Under the pieces are notes generated by a model. The model worked only from the letters and a program-made list of their open reading frames with translations. It made no database searches and had not been told where the DNA came from. Source: Calothrix sp. 336/3 (lineage in GTDB: Bacteria > Cyanobacteriota > Cyanobacteriia > Cyanobacteriales > Nostocaceae). From it: 64,000 nucleotides of DNA. Of the stretch, positions 17,404-26,387 are shown one piece after another (the first letter of the stretch is position 1; each line of letters starts with the position of its first letter). The translations under genes and the position numbers were made by a program. Location: contig NZ_CP011382.1 of NCBI RefSeq assembly GCF_000734895.2, positions 2,396,700 to 2,460,699 on the forward strand, in the 5' to 3' direction.

Positions 17404-19023
17404 TTAGCTTTCCTGCATCTTGTGGGAGAACTTGAGGATAATGAACTCAGCCGGACGTACCACAGCCATACCAATTTCAACAATCAAACGACCTTCGAGA
17501 ATATCAAGAGCAGTCATGGTTTCATTCAGCCCTACCTTGACATAGAAAGCTTGCTCCGGTTTGGCTCCAGCTAATGCACCCGCACGCCATTGCAGAGTCA
17601 GGAAATTCTCGATCATCGCCTTGACTTTCACCCAGGTATTAGCATCATTGGGTTCAAACACAAACCCTTCGGTGGCTTTCTTAATCGATTCTTCCGCCAT
17701 ATTGAAAAATCGCCGTACTGGAACATACCGCCATTCATTGGAATTTCCATCTAGGGTACGGGAACCCCAAATTAATGTACCTTTGCCAGTAAAAGCACGA
17801 ATCGCGTTAATCGACTTACCTGTACTGTGAACGTTGAGGTCTTCCTGTTCGGCGCTGGTAATTTTGATAGTAGGTTTGATTACCGAACTTAATGCTACAT
17901 TTGCAGGAGCTTTAAACACACCTCTGGTGCGATCGACAAAGGCATATTGACCAGCAACTAATGGACTAGGTGGCAAAATCAAGGGAATTGCCTCGATCGC
18001 CGCTTTGACTAGATTGAATAAAATTGCATTTCCTGCTGCTTTATCATCCTGCTGAGGAGCTAAGTCAGACATTTTTTTGTCGTTGAAACTCCCATTTTGC
18101 TTACTCCCATCCGACAGAGTTTGTGAATGAACTAGTTTTACGCTAGCTGGTTCGTACTCATAATTAAAAATAGTTTCCACATTAGGTGTATAAACGGCAG
18201 AGTACTTCAAAGCATCTAAATTCAAACTCAAATCCCGAAATTCCCCTGCGACATCCAGGATAGTTTGTACTTTTGTTGGCGGTTGCAAATCGAAAATGGC
18301 AAAACGGTCTTGCAACTTCAAACATTGTTGGATTGCAGCATCGAAAAGCCCTGCTTTATTTTCGTTACTTAGAGCTTGAGACTCAGGAAAGACAAATAGG
18401 GTAACTTCGTCTATTTTTTCAACCTTGGCAATTCCAGCTTGGAGATTCTCTAAAGAAACTATACCGCCACTATCCTTGATTTTGCCTACGGAGGCTACAT
18501 AGCAAGGACCTCCCCCATTGGCAAAGTATGCTTGTAGAGCATAGTACATATTGTGTGGAGAGGGTGTATCGTTCTTGCCAGATACGTTGCGCTCTGTGAC
18601 TATGTTTTTCTCGTTAAGAGTTTCTTCAATTGTGACAACAATTTCAGCCTCAGATTCAGTTTTGCCAAAGTATAGTTCGTACTCTAGTAATGATGTAATC
18701 CTCAATGGTTCGGCTGCTTTTGCTGCATCTGCTGCTGCTTGTGCTGCTTTTGCTGCTTTGGCGGTATCTGCTGCTACTTTGGCTTTGGCTTTGTCATCTG
18801 ATGCTGCATCTGCTGCTTTTTTCGCCTCGTCTGCTGCTTTTTTCGCCTCGTCTGCTGCTTTGACTGCATCATCTGTAAGTTGATGGTAATCAACACCTTT
18901 GACGATCGCCTGTTGAGTATAACCAATAAAAGCAGGAATAGCGGTGGCTACTTCGGCAACGGAAGGGGGAAACTTAGAAATTTCCTCGATATAAACGCCT
19001 GGGGTTTTGTAGGTACTTGGCAT
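17404..19023 (-). CDS. Contractile sheath protein (Afp2-4/Cis2-like) with Ala/Lys-rich insertion
   Basis: A 539-aa tail sheath subunit. The N-terminus is classical (TPGVYIEEISKFPPSVAEVA, then TAIPAFIGYTQQA). The C-terminus has the conserved sheath core (RAFTGKGTLIWGSRTL, RYVPVRRFFNMAEESIKKAT, FVFEPNDANTWVKVKAMIEN, LIVEIGMAVVRPAEFIILKF). Residues about 52-106, between the N-terminal strand and RITSLLEYELYFG, are an unusual Ala/Lys/Asp/Glu-rich helical stretch (AADEAKK repeats) that I do not expect in sheath proteins. The underlying DNA contains a perfect 21-bp tandem repeat. The rest is normal in length and motif, so the gene is very likely functional. Confidence 0.95.
   Translation of the reverse strand: MPSTYKTPGVYIEEISKFPPSVAEVATAIPAFIGYTQQAIVKGVDYHQLTDDAVKAADEAKKAADEAKKAADAASDDKAKAKVAADTAKAAKAAQAAADAAKAAEPLRITSLLEYELYFGKTESEAEIVVTIEETLNEKNIVTERNVSGKNDTPSPHNMYYALQAYFANGGGPCYVASVGKIKDSGGIVSLENLQAGIAKVEKIDEVTLFVFPESQALSNENKAGLFDAAIQQCLKLQDRFAIFDLQPPTKVQTILDVAGEFRDLSLNLDALKYSAVYTPNVETIFNYEYEPASVKLVHSQTLSDGSKQNGSFNDKKMSDLAPQQDDKAAGNAILFNLVKAAIEAIPLILPPSPLVAGQYAFVDRTRGVFKAPANVALSSVIKPTIKITSAEQEDLNVHSTGKSINAIRAFTGKGTLIWGSRTLDGNSNEWRYVPVRRFFNMAEESIKKATEGFVFEPNDANTWVKVKAMIENFLTLQWRAGALAGAKPEQAFYVKVGLNETMTALDILEGRLIVEIGMAVVRPAEFIILKFSHKMQES
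18809..18861 (-). repeat. 21-bp tandem repeat inside sheath gene
   Basis: The unit tctgctgcttttttcgcctcg occurs perfectly at 18809-18829 and 18830-18850 and starts a third copy to about 18861. It encodes AADEAKK on the minus strand. It keeps the frame and sits inside the larger Ala/Lys-rich insertion, so copy number could change by slippage without breaking the gene. Confidence 0.95.
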
Positions 19024-19051
19024 ATTTGTGTACTTAATAATTGGTGATTAC

Positions 19052-20350
19052 TTACAAATAGATATCGGAAAAAATGGCGATCGCCTTTGGCGCTGCGCTC
19101 CGCGTAATCGCGTCAGTCATTCCCTTCGGGAGTATCGCCTCTTTTTCTGTTTCGGGATCGATCTGTCTTTCCGGTTTAATTAGCATGACTCCCGGTGCTG
19201 GTAACAATTGGTCTTTACCGTCCTTAAGTAAACCCTTGGGTCGTCGCAGTAAACCCTGGGGTCTTTTGGTAAAGTAAGTTTTGTCATCTTGTAATTCAAA
19301 ATCAGGTAACTTGTCTTGGCTGAAACCATGGGGCTTTTCGTAGCGATAACGCCAATGGGTAGCCCGGTTTTTAAACCGAATCACATAGGTTTTCGGTTGA
19401 ATTAGGGTTTTTCCCCCCTGAGATTGCAACGGTGAAAATGCTGGTGGGACTAGGTTTTGGTTGAGAACGATTTCCACCAAAGCAAATGCATTACTGCTGG
19501 TCATCGGGTCATAGAGGATAAATTTGTCAACAGGGGTATTATTTAGGCGTAGTTGATAGCAACCGGGAACTTGACCGGAAAAATTCAGGTTAACGGCGAT
19601 CGCCTCACCAGGGGTATGATTATCTGGGGCTGTCACCTTCAGGGCAAAGGTTTGCTGTTCGCTTGCGTCTGTTAAGGTGAAGCGGAAAATCTCACCGGGG
19701 TCGGCTCTGGGAATGACATGGGTTTTAAATAATACCTGGTGTGGTAGTCTATCTAGGTCAGAAACATACTGGCTGCTAGGAAAAGTATCCCAATCACTAG
19801 TATCAGGTACATCACTCACAGAAGTATAGTTGCGTAATGCTTCTAGGGTCTTGCCATCATGAGTCACCAATTGCCCCAGTGGATAGCTGGTGTTGGGAGC
19901 GTAAACGGGTAAGGGTTGGGTGAGGAATAGGGCGTGACTTTGATTATTTGATAAATTCGAGAAATAGTAAATTTGCTGACGAGGTGCAGTCAGAGAAAGA
20001 TTTGTGTAATTACTAAAATAGCGATCGCGCACTATGAGCCAAAATGTCAGTCGTTGCGGACTATCTACAGGTATCTGCGTCTGAAAATTACCGTTGCGAT
20101 TCTCCTTTGGAGACGCTCCGCGATCGCCAAGGTTAACTTCCTCTACACAAGCAGAAATAGTTGCTCCCCAAGGTTGGGGACGGAAGATGCAGCGCAGATT
20201 TTTCAGCACCTGTTGGCAATGTGCAGTGGGTACCAGTGTTAGTATTTCTGATATTGCATAATCCGTAGCTAAAGCGGGGGGATCGGATTGCCCCAGATAA
20301 TAGTCATGCCAAAGTTCTAAATTCAGGATTTGTTTGTATAAAATCTTCAT
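19052..20350 (-). CDS. CIS-cluster protein of unknown role with CBM5/12-like motif
   Basis: A 432-aa protein between the cap and sheath genes; I do not recognise the whole family. Residues about 1-140 look like an alpha/beta domain (NLELWHDYYLGQSDPP). Residues about 150-190 (YAPNTSYPLGQLVTHDGKTL, EALRNYTSVSDVPDTSDWDT) resemble carbohydrate-binding module 5/12. After that comes a beta-rich domain (EIFRFTLTDASEQQTFALKV). Two stretches are encoded by dispersed repeats: RGASPKENR near residue 78 (DNA about 20100-20130) and the C-terminal region near 19075-19135. It starts 15 bp after the cap gene stop. A structural or attachment role is inferred from context only. Confidence 0.8.
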   Translation of the reverse strand: MKILYKQILNLELWHDYYLGQSDPPALATDYAISEILTLVPTAHCQQVLKNLRCIFRPQPWGATISACVEEVNLGDRGASPKENRNGNFQTQIPVDSPQRLTFWLIVRDRYFSNYTNLSLTAPRQQIYYFSNLSNNQSHALFLTQPLPVYAPNTSYPLGQLVTHDGKTLEALRNYTSVSDVPDTSDWDTFPSSQYVSDLDRLPHQVLFKTHVIPRADPGEIFRFTLTDASEQQTFALKVTAPDNHTPGEAIAVNLNFSGQVPGCYQLRLNNTPVDKFILYDPMTSSNAFALVEIVLNQNLVPPAFSPLQSQGGKTLIQPKTYVIRFKNRATHWRYRYEKPHGFSQDKLPDFELQDDKTYFTKRPQGLLRRPKGLLKDGKDQLLPAPGVMLIKPERQIDPETEKEAILPKGMTDAITRSAAPKAIAIFSDIYL

Positions 20351-20365
20351 AACCGCATCCCGATT

Positions 20366-20944
20366 TTACTCATCCCAATGCATTTCACTAATTACAGGCA
20401 CTTCCGCTTGACGTTTACGAGGTTCTAGACTCACCAAACGCGCACGATAAAGCGCAAAAGGAACTTGTTTACCCCCCAGGGTTCCCCAGAGGTGATTCAG
20501 TTGCTCAAAGGTTAGAGAATAAAGATCCAAAACAACCCGTATATCTTTGGAAATAAACCCATTCCCCGGAGTGGCGATCGACGAAATCTCCTTTTGCGAT
20601 TGAAAAAACTCAATGATTCGTGACAGCAGTTGCAGAGCGGTTTCGTGTTGATTGTGGAGAATAGAAAAAAGAATAAATAAGTTCAGGTGAACTGGAGGAT
20701 TTTGGTAAACCGTGCGACCATTCTCCAAGCGATAGTTAGAACCATTTTTGAGGGTTGTTTCCTCTTGGAGGTTAACTAGACTCATCACCACATGTCCATT
20801 GAGTTGATTATTTGAACCACCGAGTTCTTGAGCAGTGGCGATATTATCGATGATGACAATCTGAGCTGCTTCAAGTTGTGGTTCCACCTCCCGGATATAG
20901 CGCTGTAAAGAAACCTGTATCAATCTCATTGCATCAATGATCAT
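20366..20944 (-). CDS. Tail terminator/cap protein, DUF4255 (Afp16/Cis16-like)
   Basis: A 192-aa DUF4255 (Pvc16/Afp16-type) protein that caps the tube and sheath at the end far from the baseplate. Motifs are IIDAMRLIQVSLQRYIREVE at the N-terminus, VVMSLVNLQEETTLKN, and the family core PVHLNLFILFSILHNQHE, then TALQLLSRIIEFFQSQ. I chose ATG 20944 over the in-frame TTG 20965 because family members begin with M-I-x-x at this point. It is the first gene of the main CIS operon after a 666-bp gap. Confidence 0.9.
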   Translation of the reverse strand: MIIDAMRLIQVSLQRYIREVEPQLEAAQIVIIDNIATAQELGGSNNQLNGHVVMSLVNLQEETTLKNGSNYRLENGRTVYQNPPVHLNLFILFSILHNQHETALQLLSRIIEFFQSQKEISSIATPGNGFISKDIRVVLDLYSLTFEQLNHLWGTLGGKQVPFALYRARLVSLEPRKRQAEVPVISEMHWDE

Positions 20945-21610
20945 GTTCGGCTCAAAAAAAAGCAATTTACAAGGATATCTATGAGTCCCTTTATGAAACT
21001 GTCAGGGAATTTTATTGGCGAAAAAGACTGTTTGTAAATGCTCCACCAAAATAAAGCATGAACAGATTAGGAAGAATTGAGTCTGACCTCAGATTCTCTT
21101 CGGGTATAACCTCCTTATACAAGAAGTCTGTTGGTATTAGTATGGATATTTTTTGATTGTTTATAACTTGTAACGATTTTTGATTTTTGAGGTAGCTTTT
21201 TAATACTGTTTTTGTATAGAGAAATACAATCAAAAGCCTATTATTCATAGACTATTGACTAACAAAGAGTAAATTGTAGGCTGATTTATCGCCTATTTAA
21301 CTCCAGTCTCATAACAGGACTTTGGCAAATCTACCTCTAAGTTTTCAGACACCGATTCAGGGAAAATACCTCGTGGAATAACAGTGATGATTGCAGTAGT
21401 CGTGTCTGGGAATTGGCACAAAGAATTGTAGCAAAACCATGGATAATTTGGAAACAGCAAGATGTTATTATGTGCTGCTCAATTAAAACAATAAACTTTT
21501 TTGGTTTTCGTGCGCTTGAATGTAATAAATATTTTCATTTTATGTATTTTCACTCGATCTCTTTTGTAACTAAATAAAGCTCTCCCTCCTCTGATGCTTC
21601 TTTTTGACTC
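20945..21610. other. 666-bp gap between CIS cap and AAA+ genes
   Basis: No convincing full gene is present. A 78-codon minus-strand frame (21012-21248) begins at an ATG with no visible ribosome binding site and shows no family motif. A second stretch (21293-21538, listed separately) reads as a broken frame. The segment likely holds the promoter of the main CIS operon, but I could not pick a convincing -10/-35 pair. Confidence 0.6.
21293..21538 (-). pseudogene. Possible broken short gene with in-frame TGA
   Basis: Starting at ATG 21538, the minus strand reads MKIFITFKRTKTKKVYCFN, then TGA, then about 60 further sense codons in the same frame with protein-like composition (NNILLFPNYPWFCYNSLCQF; FPESVSENLEVDLPKSCYET) to TAG 21293-21295. 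A TTG at 21460 could open a 55-codon frame instead. No family is recognised. It may be a decayed gene or chance; confidence is low. Confidence 0.25.
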
Positions 21611-22951
21611 CTACAGAATTTTTCCAGCTTTGCTAAATTCCCGTTTAATTGCCTTGAGCAGTATCTCTTGGTTAATAGCTGTATAACTACCTTGTAATAC
21701 TTGTAAGCAACAGTGCTGCACTACATTCATGATGTCAGAACCACTCATCTCATAGGTATTTGCAAGTTCAGTGAGGTCTATATCCTGAGTCAGTTTAACT
21801 TGCGATGGGAAAGCGATATGCCACAATTGCGATCGCTCTTTGGCATTGGGGATGGGAAATTGGATAAGTGATTGAAATCTTCGCAGGAAAGCTTCATCGA
21901 TATTGCTTTTGAAATTAGAAGACAGAATGACCAACCCATCATAGTTTTCGACCCTCTGCAATAGGTAGCTCACCTCTTGATTGGCATACTTATCATGGGC
22001 ATCACGGACATTAGTACGCTTACCAAACAAAGCATCAGCTTCATCGAAAAATAGAATCCAATCCTTACTTTCTGCCTTCATAAATAGATTCGCTAGGTTT
22101 TTTTCTGTCTCCCCGATAAATTTTGATACCACCATCGACAGATCTACTTTATAAACATCTTTACCCGTATACTTCCCCAGAAGACTGGCAGTCAGGGTTT
22201 TACCTGTACCGGGGGGACCATAAAAAAGGGCACGATATCCCAGTTTTAGCTTCCTTTTCATCCCCCAATCATAGAGAATGGTTGCACCGTGGGTAATCCA
22301 GGCTTCCAAATCCCGAATTTGTTGTAAAGTTTGGGAATTGAGAACTAAATCTTCCCATTCCATCTCAGTGGTGATGAGTTGAGCTGGGAAATCGAGACTG
22401 AAATGGGGACGGGACAATTCTCCTTGGGTAAACAGGTCGATATAATCCTGAGTCATGACTAATTTACCGCTCATCATCGGTTCACCCTCTGGAGGTGGTT
22501 CCAGGTAAAGGACGCGATCGCGAGCAAAGGGATGTTCCTCACTGAAAATTTGCTGGAGTAGCAACCGTTGACTCAACTGATGACTACCGAGAATAAATAG
22601 TACCGTTTCCCCAGTTGGTAAAAATCCCCGAAAAGATTTACCACGCCAACCACCAATTTGAGGATAGTCACCAGCTTGGGGTAACTGAGTCATGATCGTC
22701 CTCTCAAAAAAATCTGGTTGTAAATGGGGAGCTAGGGCTATTAGTAGAGTTAGCTGAGCGGCACTATCTAATTGATACTTGCGAATAAAGCAGGGTAGGG
22801 GACTTTCTGCCTTTAACCAATCCTCTGGTGGACTTGGCATTGGTTTCTCAGGCTTCTCACTACCATTAAAATAGGAATCCATGCGCCACTGGATAACCTC
22901 AGCCAAGTAATTTAGCGCCTTTTCGAGGGTATGAATGTCTGGCAAACCCAT
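21611..22951 (-). CDS. AAA+ ATPase of the CIS (Afp15/Cis15-like)
   Basis: A 446-aa AAA+ ATPase. Residues about 1-215 form the variable N-terminal part of the CIS-type ATPase. The C-terminal AAA module has Walker A GPPGTGKT (about residue 247), Walker B WILFFDEADALFG, sensor VILSSNF and the arginine finger AFLRRF. These ATPases are a constant part of extracellular-type CIS loci and are needed for assembly in studied systems. The gene is co-directional with the operon but separated from it by 666 bp, so it may have its own promoter. Confidence 0.94.
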   Translation of the reverse strand: MGLPDIHTLEKALNYLAEVIQWRMDSYFNGSEKPEKPMPSPPEDWLKAESPLPCFIRKYQLDSAAQLTLLIALAPHLQPDFFERTIMTQLPQAGDYPQIGGWRGKSFRGFLPTGETVLFILGSHQLSQRLLLQQIFSEEHPFARDRVLYLEPPPEGEPMMSGKLVMTQDYIDLFTQGELSRPHFSLDFPAQLITTEMEWEDLVLNSQTLQQIRDLEAWITHGATILYDWGMKRKLKLGYRALFYGPPGTGKTLTASLLGKYTGKDVYKVDLSMVVSKFIGETEKNLANLFMKAESKDWILFFDEADALFGKRTNVRDAHDKYANQEVSYLLQRVENYDGLVILSSNFKSNIDEAFLRRFQSLIQFPIPNAKERSQLWHIAFPSQVKLTQDIDLTELANTYEMSGSDIMNVVQHCCLQVLQGSYTAINQEILLKAIKREFSKAGKIL

Positions 22952-23398
22952 GATGAATGTATGTGGTAATATCTGCGGTTTTGGATGTTAGGCGTTAGCG
23001 CCAGCGAACCGTAGGTTTATCGCGCCCAATAGCACAGGTGAAATATCTTACAGAAAATTTGGTGACTAGATTTAGTTCTTAACTAATGTATCAATTTTTG
23101 TGCTGGTTGTGGATTCCATAATACATTAGATTTGTGATGCGAGCATTGCCTCTGGCGCTGCGCGCAATTGCGGTTGCACTCCCGGAGATAGTATCGTCCA
23201 CAGATTTCAGGCATGGAAAGCCATCAAAAGTATTTTCCCAGTCAAACTTATTAATCTTAAGCGGTTACAAAATCAGACATAATTTAGTTTTTCTGAGGAT
23301 TTATCAGAATGTTAAATTATATTAAGTGTGATTGCTGATTGTGGAAAGCATAAATTGAGTGTAACGATGTCAAAGCTACAAGATTGACTAAAAAAATT
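22952..23398. other. Divergent intergenic region with dispersed repeat
   Basis: This 447-bp stretch separates the minus-strand ATPase gene from a plus-strand gene. It contains a repeat-like segment around 23134-23205 (ctggcgctgcgcgcaattgc ... cccggagatagtatcg) related to the one at 19075-19135. No gene is seen. Promoters for both flanking genes should lie here. Confidence 0.6.
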
Positions 23399-23875
23399 AT
23401 GCAAGAAACTTTGATGAAACAAAATCCGACATCTCCTAATAGTCTTCCAGTCCTCTACAAAAGGGATAATATTCAACCTACAGAGAATAACCCAATTCAA
23501 GGGGCTATACAACTATGGGCTACCCTCTCAGATAAAGATACGGCAGTTGTCTACCAACAAGCAGCTGGTAAAACTTGGCTAATTTTCAAACAAGCGATCG
23601 CCGTTGTTTTGTTTTTATTCGCTTTAATTACTGCCTTGAATATCTGGGTGTTGGGTATTGCGTTTAAAAGTGGTCAGAAATTACGGAATTGGTTAGAGGT
23701 TAAACAACCAAATTTGCATGAGATTACCTCTGCATTATTGCAATTATTGGCATCACCCCTAGAACGTGCATACAAATGGGCAGAATCGTTCGTAAAAGAA
23801 TATTTGAGATGGGAAATTAAGTTTGAGCAAACAAAGCCGGAATCACATACAAATCAAGGGAAGGATACTAAATAG
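23399..23875 (+). CDS. Hypothetical single-pass membrane protein
   Basis: A 158-aa protein from ATG 23399; an in-frame TTG lies 15 bp upstream. Residues about 1-55 are polar, a hydrophobic helix spans about 63-93 (FKQAIAVVLFLFALITALNI), and an amphipathic C-terminal half (LHEITSALLQLLASPLERAY) is followed by a charged tail. I do not recognise the family. It is divergent from the CIS ATPase, so a link to the injection system is possible but unsupported. Confidence 0.65.
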   Translation: MQETLMKQNPTSPNSLPVLYKRDNIQPTENNPIQGAIQLWATLSDKDTAVVYQQAAGKTWLIFKQAIAVVLFLFALITALNIWVLGIAFKSGQKLRNWLEVKQPNLHEITSALLQLLASPLERAYKWAESFVKEYLRWEIKFEQTKPESHTNQGKDTK

Positions 23876-24073
23876 GATTGTATAAATTGGCGAAAAATTC
23901 AGCCTTTTCTAAGCAGATGAGGTACATATAAATTTATCTCGGTTGTCAGTAGGTGGTTGCGATTATTTGTAAGACGCATTTCGACATTTTGACAAGCTCA
24001 GTGCATCGCTGCGCTCAATGCTTAAGTCACTCATATAAAGAGGATGGAATTTTAACGATTGATATTCTCTCAA

Positions 24074-24487
24074 ATGATAAAACTAAGCAAGGAACAAATT
24101 CTTGAATTTTTAGCGGAATTAGCAGCACCTGTTAGTCCGGAAATTTTTGCAGGTTTTGGTAGTGAATTCCAACGGAATAGATATGAGTGGGAAAAGCAAA
24201 ATCAAGAGCTTGAAAAGGAAGAAGAATATATTTCTGTCTGGATTAAAGAACAGGAAGTCCAACACACCTTAGATATCTTACTGGAGATTGCACATAATCC
24301 ACCAGAGAGAGATTTCTATGATGGAATTGCCCAGCGCAGACAATTAGACTGGGAATATTATTTAGCTTTGATTATTTATCAATTGGGTATAAGAGATAGG
24401 GTTTTACTGATTTCTAAACTGGAAGCAAATAATGACAACATTAATTCTATTATTGCATCTGTAAAAGAATATTTGGCAGATGATTAA
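24074..24487 (+). CDS. Hypothetical acidic helical protein
   Basis: A 137-aa soluble protein from ATG 24074 (an in-frame TTG start lies 15 bp further up). It is rich in Glu/Lys with heptad-like stretches (WEKQNQELEKEEEYISVWIK) and an apparent helical C-terminus. No known domain is recognised. Composition recalls small immunity- or adaptor-type proteins, but nothing specific supports a function. Confidence 0.6.
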   Translation: MIKLSKEQILEFLAELAAPVSPEIFAGFGSEFQRNRYEWEKQNQELEKEEEYISVWIKEQEVQHTLDILLEIAHNPPERDFYDGIAQRRQLDWEYYLALIIYQLGIRDRVLLISKLEANNDNINSIIASVKEYLADD

Positions 24488-24729
24488 TTACAGTAAAGAT
24501 TCTAGCCAACCCAAGGCTTTATTTAAGAAAATTAGCAATTAAATAGCCGGGTTTAATCAAAGGTAGGATGTATTAGGCGTAGCCGTAACGCATCAAAGTC
24601 TTATTCTCCATGGGTTACGCTGCCCTAATCCCATACTACAGAGGTTTTGTATTTAATTGCACCTTACTACTTATTTATACAAAATTAGGATATAACTATT
24701 AGTTGTGAATTAATTTTTATCTTAATATC

Positions 24730-25392
24730 ATGAAAGTTCTGAAAGATATTCCCAAAATATTAGCTACAGTAACGTTAATCAATTATATTCAATTACCTGT
24801 TGCTTGGGCAGATGTTCTACCTCCGGGAGAATCTCCAGTTAATTATTGTTTTAAAATTGCCAATCTTGACAAATATCCCAATTATTTTTTAATTGCCCAT
24901 GTTAAGTCGGAAAATCCCAACCTGCCAACATATAACAGAATTCTTCAGTCAGGTAAATGTTTGGGTTTAAATGGATATCGAGAATATAGTGATATCTATG
25001 CTATCAAAAAATCTTTGCTGAAATCTCAAGATATTACTAAAGCTAAAGAAGGTCAATATATTAAGGATTGGAATAGCAAAAAATCTCTGTTAGTTCCAGC
25101 CAAGAATAGTATTACATCTCTGAGATTGCTGCCAGGTAGATATGGTGTAAAAGAAGTTGCTGATGTTTTAGAAATTGTCGCGATCGCGCCCAAATCTCTC
25201 GATTTAAAATATAAGGAAGTTGTTTACACTTCTAACCTAGGAAATTCAGAAACAAAAGCTTATCAAGTGCAAGATAAACGACCATTACCATCTTTGATAC
25301 TGAATTGGTTCAACTTGATAATTCCCGGAATATCCCTAGCTGGTATCATGATGGTTTATAAAAAAATACAACTTGCTAAAAAGCAGAGTTAA
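24730..25392 (+). CDS. Hypothetical exported protein with C-terminal membrane helix
   Basis: A 220-aa protein with an N-terminal signal-like segment (IPKILATVTLINYIQLPVAW, then AD), a globular domain of about 165 residues containing one repeated Cys context (NYCFKIAN, SGKCLGLNG), and a C-terminal hydrophobic helix (LNWFNLIIPGISLAGIMMVY) followed by basic residues. That layout suggests a type-I-like protein facing the periplasm or lumen. The next gene starts 10 bp after its stop, so the two are co-transcribed. Confidence 0.72.
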   Translation: MKVLKDIPKILATVTLINYIQLPVAWADVLPPGESPVNYCFKIANLDKYPNYFLIAHVKSENPNLPTYNRILQSGKCLGLNGYREYSDIYAIKKSLLKSQDITKAKEGQYIKDWNSKKSLLVPAKNSITSLRLLPGRYGVKEVADVLEIVAIAPKSLDLKYKEVVYTSNLGNSETKAYQVQDKRPLPSLILNWFNLIIPGISLAGIMMVYKKIQLAKKQS

Positions 25393-25402
25393 TTATTAAA
25401 AA

Positions 25403-26368
25403 ATGTCAATATTTGTTGCTGTTAATATAATTATAATTAGTGCAATATTTGCGGTAGCTTGTCCTTTAGCTACATACACCTTTACTTTAGCAACATTTGG
25501 ACTTACCCATGTATTAACAGAATTACATTATGTTAATAATCGCTTTCACCAGCGTCTAGGAAATAGTTTACGTTTAAGAATTAGTCAGTTACTTCTACTA
25601 GTCATTTGTTTTCGCAGTTTACAAGTATTCGGGTTAATTCCGAATTGGATAAGCATCGCGTTAGAATTAAGTTGCGTAGTTGGGTTAGTTGCACTTGTTA
25701 TCCCGATTTTAGCGAAGAAAAACTGGCGATTGGGAGTTTTCGCAACCCTATTATGTATTATCCTCGCAGTTGGGATATTTTGGTCAGCGACTCTCACACT
25801 GCTATTATTCGCGATTTTACATAATATTACCCCTGTGGGATTTATAGCGGAAAAATTACGGGGTTGGCAACGAAATCGCGCTTTATTTGCTTGTACTGTT
25901 GTCTTTTTTCTCATTCCTTTAGTAATTCTTTCTGGAATCCCCTACGACTTTTTATCCTCTATGGGTTTGGTTACATTAGAAGCATCTTTATTTCCAACAG
26001 GAGGATTGGAGTTTCATCTAGGAGCTTTTGTACCAAAGCAACTACATAACCCAGTAATAGCAATTCATGCTTTTTCCGCAGGAGTATTTTTACAATCTAT
26101 GCACTATGCCGTGGTTATAGGGGTGTTACCGAAGTGGGAGAATACTAATCAATTTAGAACAAATAATGATTTTTTAAAAAATTATGACAAAAAACAATTT
26201 CGCTGGTTTGTTACCTTCTTAAGTGCATTATTTTTTGTCGGTTTTACTATATCATTCACCAATACTCGTGCGGTGTATGGGATTGTCGCAGCAGTTCATG
26301 CTTGGGTAGAAATTCCGATTTTACTTCTAGCTTTGGCAATACCAGAAGAAAGTAAAGTAAATAGTTAA
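25403..26368 (+). CDS. Polytopic membrane protein with conserved-looking histidines
   Basis: A 321-aa protein with about eight hydrophobic segments. Histidines lie in or next to membrane segments: GLTHVLTELHYVNN near residue 35, LHNITPVGF near 143, FHLGAFVP near 205, and LQSMHYAVVIG near 232. The pattern loosely recalls membrane enzymes with histidine metal sites (Brp/Blh-like carotenoid oxygenases were considered), but no signature is clear. It is paired with the exported protein gene just upstream (10-bp gap). Confidence 0.75.
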   Translation: MSIFVAVNIIIISAIFAVACPLATYTFTLATFGLTHVLTELHYVNNRFHQRLGNSLRLRISQLLLLVICFRSLQVFGLIPNWISIALELSCVVGLVALVIPILAKKNWRLGVFATLLCIILAVGIFWSATLTLLLFAILHNITPVGFIAEKLRGWQRNRALFACTVVFFLIPLVILSGIPYDFLSSMGLVTLEASLFPTGGLEFHLGAFVPKQLHNPVIAIHAFSAGVFLQSMHYAVVIGVLPKWENTNQFRTNNDFLKNYDKKQFRWFVTFLSALFFVGFTISFTNTRAVYGIVAAVHAWVEIPILLLALAIPEESKVNS

Positions 26369-26387
26369 TGCTGAAATTAATTAATAT

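Noticed and set aside
18700..18870. Frameshift in the sheath gene
   Set aside because: The odd Ala/Lys-rich segment keeps frame on both sides and the downstream sheath motifs are intact, so it is an insertion, not a frameshift.
21012..21248. 78-codon minus-strand frame in the gap before the CIS operon
   Set aside because: No ribosome binding site, no recognised motif and AT-rich composition; not enough to call a gene.
1..22951. Prophage or R-type pyocin
   Set aside because: DUF4255 cap, AAA+ ATPase and LysM adaptor are extracellular-CIS features, and no lysis, capsid or phage regulatory genes are present.
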